Shown: positions 61,869-64,000 of the stretch, piece by piece | Position numbering within the stretch: the stretch's first letter is position 1 | Layout of the letters: the number at the start of each line of letters is the position of its first letter | Program-made: the position numbers and the translations under genes | The notes under the pieces: model-generated | The model's database searches: none | The model's input: the letters and a program-made list of their open reading frames with translations, nothing else | What the model was told of the DNA's origin: nothing | Origin: Lactobacillus sp. ESL0791 | GTDB taxonomy: Bacteria > Bacillota > Bacilli > Lactobacillales > Lactobacillaceae | Direction: 5' to 3' | NCBI RefSeq assembly: GCF_029433255.1 | Contig: NZ_JAQTHU010000001.1 | Span: 1,612,001-1,676,000, forward strand | Length of the DNA: 64,000 bases

Positions 61869-62444
61869 CTAATCGTGATAAACACCATCGGCCCATTTCT
61901 TGTTTTCTTCATCAAAGAAATGAATATTATCCTTTTGATCTGGGTTTGGCTTAGCAATCTGGTCAATTTTATCAATCAACTTTTCACTTTCATCCGTTGG
62001 TTGATATTTGGCATTAAGGAACGAATCGACAATATCGAAAATAAAGTCGCGGCCTAAAACGATCCCGCCAAAGCCTAAAATATTGGCATTCAATTCTCTT
62101 TTAGCATACTCGGCTTGCGTAACATCGCCAACCATTGCAGCCCGAATGCCCTCATTTTTATCAGCGGCAGTCGAAATCCCAATACCGGTACCACAAAGAA
62201 CGATACCGACATTGGCGCGGCCGTCAGCAACATCTTCAGCCACACGCTTACCATACATTGGGTAATGCGTCCTCGTATTGTCATGCGTTCCTTCATCAAT
62301 TACTTGGTAGCCTTCAGCCTTTAAATGGTCAGAAATCAGCACCTTAACCGCGGTAACAATGTGGTCATTGCCCAAAGCAACTACTGTGTGCTTATTAATT
62401 TTTGGATCAACATATTCTGGTTGTGGTCGATCATTATCAAACAT
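61869..62444 (-). CDS. lacB: Galactose-6-phosphate isomerase subunit LacB
   Basis: The 191-aa RpiB-family subunit works with LacA to turn galactose-6-phosphate into tagatose-6-phosphate. [30 protein letters not shown] with the catalytic cysteine, and [13 protein letters not shown] are conserved. A 13-base gap separates it from lacA. Confidence 0.95.
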   Translation of the reverse strand: MFDNDRPQPEYVDPKINKHTVVALGNDHIVTAVKVLISDHLKAEGYQVIDEGTHDNTRTHYPMYGKRVAEDVADGRANVGIVLCGTGIGISTAADKNEGIRAAMVGDVTQAEYAKRELNANILGFGGIVLGRDFIFDIVDSFLNAKYQPTDESEKLIDKIDQIAKPNPDQKDNIHFFDEENKKWADGVYHD

Positions 62445-62457
62445 CTAGAATGCCTCC

Positions 62458-62886
62458 TTAAATCATTTCTTCAAGCATGTTAAGCCGAATCTGGTGCCGG
62501 CCGCCCGCATAATCAGTATCAAGATAGTGCTGCACAATATTCTCAGCCAGTTTTTCACCGACAATCCCGCTGCCTAAAGCAATTGCCTTGGCACCGTTAT
62601 GCATCGCCGTCATGTGTGCCGTTCTTTCTTCATTGACATTAGCGGTTACCATACCTTTCACCTTATTTGAAGCCATTGCAGAGCCAACACCGTATTCGTC
62701 AAACATAATTGCCTTTTTGATGCCGTTGTCAATCACTTCATGCGTTACTTTTAAGCTTGATTCGACAAAGTCTTCTGCCGGCTCCGGAGTAACATCTAAT
62801 ACATCATAATCGTGTTTTTCAAGGTACTGCTTAACTTTTTCCTTTAAAGCAAAGCCGTCCCGATCACTGCCGATAACAACTTTCAT
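62458..62886 (-). CDS. lacA: Galactose-6-phosphate isomerase subunit LacA
   Basis: The partner subunit (142 aa from this start) has the RpiB fold [20 protein letters not shown] and [17 protein letters not shown], where the usual cysteine position is occupied by the LacA-type sequence. The ATG at 62886 has AAGGTGAT about seven bases upstream; the GTG at 62898 is less likely. Confidence 0.93.
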   Translation of the reverse strand: MKVVIGSDRDGFALKEKVKQYLEKHDYDVLDVTPEPAEDFVESSLKVTHEVIDNGIKKAIMFDEYGVGSAMASNKVKGMVTANVNEERTAHMTAMHNGAKAIALGSGIVGEKLAENIVQHYLDTDYAGGRHQIRLNMLEEMI

Positions 62887-62912
62887 AATCCAAATCACCT
62901 TCCAATAAACAA

Positions 62913-63668
62913 CTACTTGTAAACAGTTGTGTATTGACTGTAATGTTTTTCCACTTCTGGATCGATGCCGCGATTGGTAATCAACCCATCCACATCATTC
63001 AAATCGTAAAATTGATGAAAATCGCTGTGATTCAATTTAGAATTGTCAGCCACCACAAACTTCATCTGTGAATGATCCAGTCCAATACCTTCTGTTTGCC
63101 CTTCTTCTAAGTTAGCTGTTGTCAGAGCATTATTTTTGATGCCGTTAACGCCGACAAAACCAATGGAAAACGACATTGTTTTTAATTCTGCATTCGCTAA
63201 TGCACCTAAAAAAGCACCACTGATCCTGCGGTAGGAGCCGCCAATCATGATCAAGTCATAATCATTCATGTTATTTCTAGCCGCTTCAAAAACCGGCAAA
63301 GAATTCGTAACAATCCGCAAATGCTTAAGTTTGAGGTTAGCAACCATTAATTCCAGGGTTGTCCCCGGTCCAACATAAATCGACTCATTTTCTTGAATTA
63401 AATTACAAGCCCGTTTTGCGATCTCAATCTTTTCCTTACCGTGAATCTCACGCTTCTGCTTATAGCTCTTTTCCGTCTTACTCTGATCAGAAATTAGCTG
63501 AGCCCCGCCGTGAACCCGCAAAATTTTATCGGATTTCGCCAGTTCGTTCAGATCACGCCTGATTGTCATGTTGGACACGTCTAGCACCTTGGCCAGTTCA
63601 TCAACAGTAACGAACTTTTGCGTGCTTACTGCCTGTAAAATTTCTTTTAATCTTTCACTTTTTAGCAT
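62913..63668 (-). CDS. lacR: DeoR-family lactose/galactose-phosphate repressor
   Basis: The 251-aa regulator has an N-terminal helix-turn-helix ([24 protein letters not shown]) and the DeoRC sugar-phosphate domain with [14 protein letters not shown] and [13 protein letters not shown]. LacR proteins of this type are released by tagatose-6-phosphate. It starts the lacR-lacA-lacB operon, and repeats that match its expected site lie before it. Confidence 0.92.
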   Translation of the reverse strand: MLKSERLKEILQAVSTQKFVTVDELAKVLDVSNMTIRRDLNELAKSDKILRVHGGAQLISDQSKTEKSYKQKREIHGKEKIEIAKRACNLIQENESIYVGPGTTLELMVANLKLKHLRIVTNSLPVFEAARNNMNDYDLIMIGGSYRRISGAFLGALANAELKTMSFSIGFVGVNGIKNNALTTANLEEGQTEGIGLDHSQMKFVVADNSKLNHSDFHQFYDLNDVDGLITNRGIDPEVEKHYSQYTTVYK

Positions 63669-63724
63669 AGTTACCTACTTTTTCAATTGGGTTAAACAGC
63701 TAACTTAGTTCTCCTTTAGTATAC

Positions 63725-63764
63725 ATGTTCTTTTATGTTTGTCAATGTTTGAATATGTTTGATA
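63725..63764. promoter_or_regulatory. Four phased 10-bp repeats before lacR
   Basis: ATGTTCTTTT, ATGTTTGTCA, ATGTTTGAAT and ATGTTTGATA follow each other exactly, one per helical turn. This layout and the TGTTT core fit operators of DeoR-type LacR proteins. Confidence 0.75.
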
Positions 63765-63876
63765 CTAAATAAAATCATCTGTGCTGTCGATCTTATAAAA
63801 ACTTTACCTTTATGTATCAAATTACTTTAAAGGACATTATAATTATTTACTCTACCATAAAATAAGGCTCTTAATG

Positions 63877-63922
63877 CCAAAGTTTTGCGACAAACATGTT
63901 AAACTTTGGTTATCAATATAAT
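63877..63922 (+). promoter_or_regulatory. Inverted repeat and promoter before the last gene
   Basis: CCAAAGTTT (63877-63885) and AAACTTTGG (63901-63909) form a perfect 9-bp dyad. It lies directly before a TATAAT box (63917-63922) and the GAGGAG ribosome-binding site of the gene starting at 63938. Confidence 0.5.
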
Positions 63923-63937
63923 ACGAGGAGAACTTAA

Positions 63938-64000
63938 ATGAGCTTTACTTATACACTGCGCTACATGCTGGATCCCAGGACCAACACTGCAGAAAAAGAC
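63938..64000 (+). CDS. Start of an unidentified gene (5' part only)
   Basis: The ATG has GAGGAG seven bases upstream and a TATAAT box. Only 21 codons (MSFTYTLRYMLDPRTNTAEK and so on) are inside the window, too few to name a family. It is divergent from lacR and may belong to the same sugar-utilisation locus. Confidence 0.6.
   Translation, partial: MSFTYTLRYMLDPRTNTAEKD

Overview
The window reads as chromosome of a Gram-positive, low-GC Lactobacillus, probably of the acidophilus/delbrueckii type. The markers are SLAP-type surface domains, an aggregation-promoting factor (Apf), YSIRK-like signal peptides, the linked pcrA-ligA-camS-gatCAB-dgkB block, a glycerol teichoic-acid enzyme (TagD) and strong AGGAGG-type ribosome-binding sites. 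The species call is inference. No rRNA, CRISPR array or intact insertion sequence was seen.

Layout. 1-5.5 kb: the start of an RlmD-like gene, a lone AT-rich KAP-family NTPase, a secreted M13 peptidase and a BI-1 membrane protein, followed by a MITE-like 200-bp inverted-repeat unit. 5.7-16 kb: the conserved pcrA, ligA, camS, gatC, gatA, gatB, dgkB block and a GH73 hydrolase. 16-22 kb: tRNA-Leu, a secreted CAP/SEC10-like protein, two tandem SprT-like genes and a cell-envelope glycan set (GT32, flippase, glycerophosphotransferase). 22-28 kb: a glutamine-type ABC operon, msrC, a GltS-like transporter and an M20 deacylase. 28-31 kb: a P-type ATPase behind a leader that looks like a yybP-ykoY manganese riboswitch. 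31-34 kb: teichoic-acid genes (GT4, tagA, tagD). 34-37 kb: a GntR regulator, a beta-helix protein, tRNA-Gln, tRNA-Tyr and an aminotransferase.

37.4-41.8 kb is accessory. It holds fragments of two surface-protein genes (SLAP and YSIRK), six phased 10-bp repeats, and a roughly 2.7-kb element bounded by a 106-bp direct repeat that carries the 3' end and terminator of a second tRNA-Gln gene. The element has no integrase. It contains a 140-aa orphan gene, a possible 55-aa gene, an 0.8-kb tract packed with short hairpins, and a probable type I toxin-antitoxin locus: a 31-aa hydrophobic peptide with a divergent antisense-type RNA. This element is the strongest candidate for something undescribed.

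41.9-52 kb: GNAT and HAD enzymes, a second CAP/SEC10-like protein, apf, a 38-codon gene, a TetR-controlled oxidoreductase, and a fumarate-reductase-like flavoprotein, an MFS pump and a MarR regulator that share a TGTAG-N4-CTACA operator. 52-64 kb: a 1674-aa surface GH31 glycosidase with F5/8, dockerin-like, cohesin-like and SLAP modules. It is followed by a galactitol-type PTS with lacD, lacA, lacB and lacR, and phased 10-bp ATGTTTG repeats at both lac/PTS promoters. Together these suggest that the cell cuts galacto-configured glycans at its surface and sends the sugar through galactose-6-phosphate and tagatose-1,6-bisphosphate.
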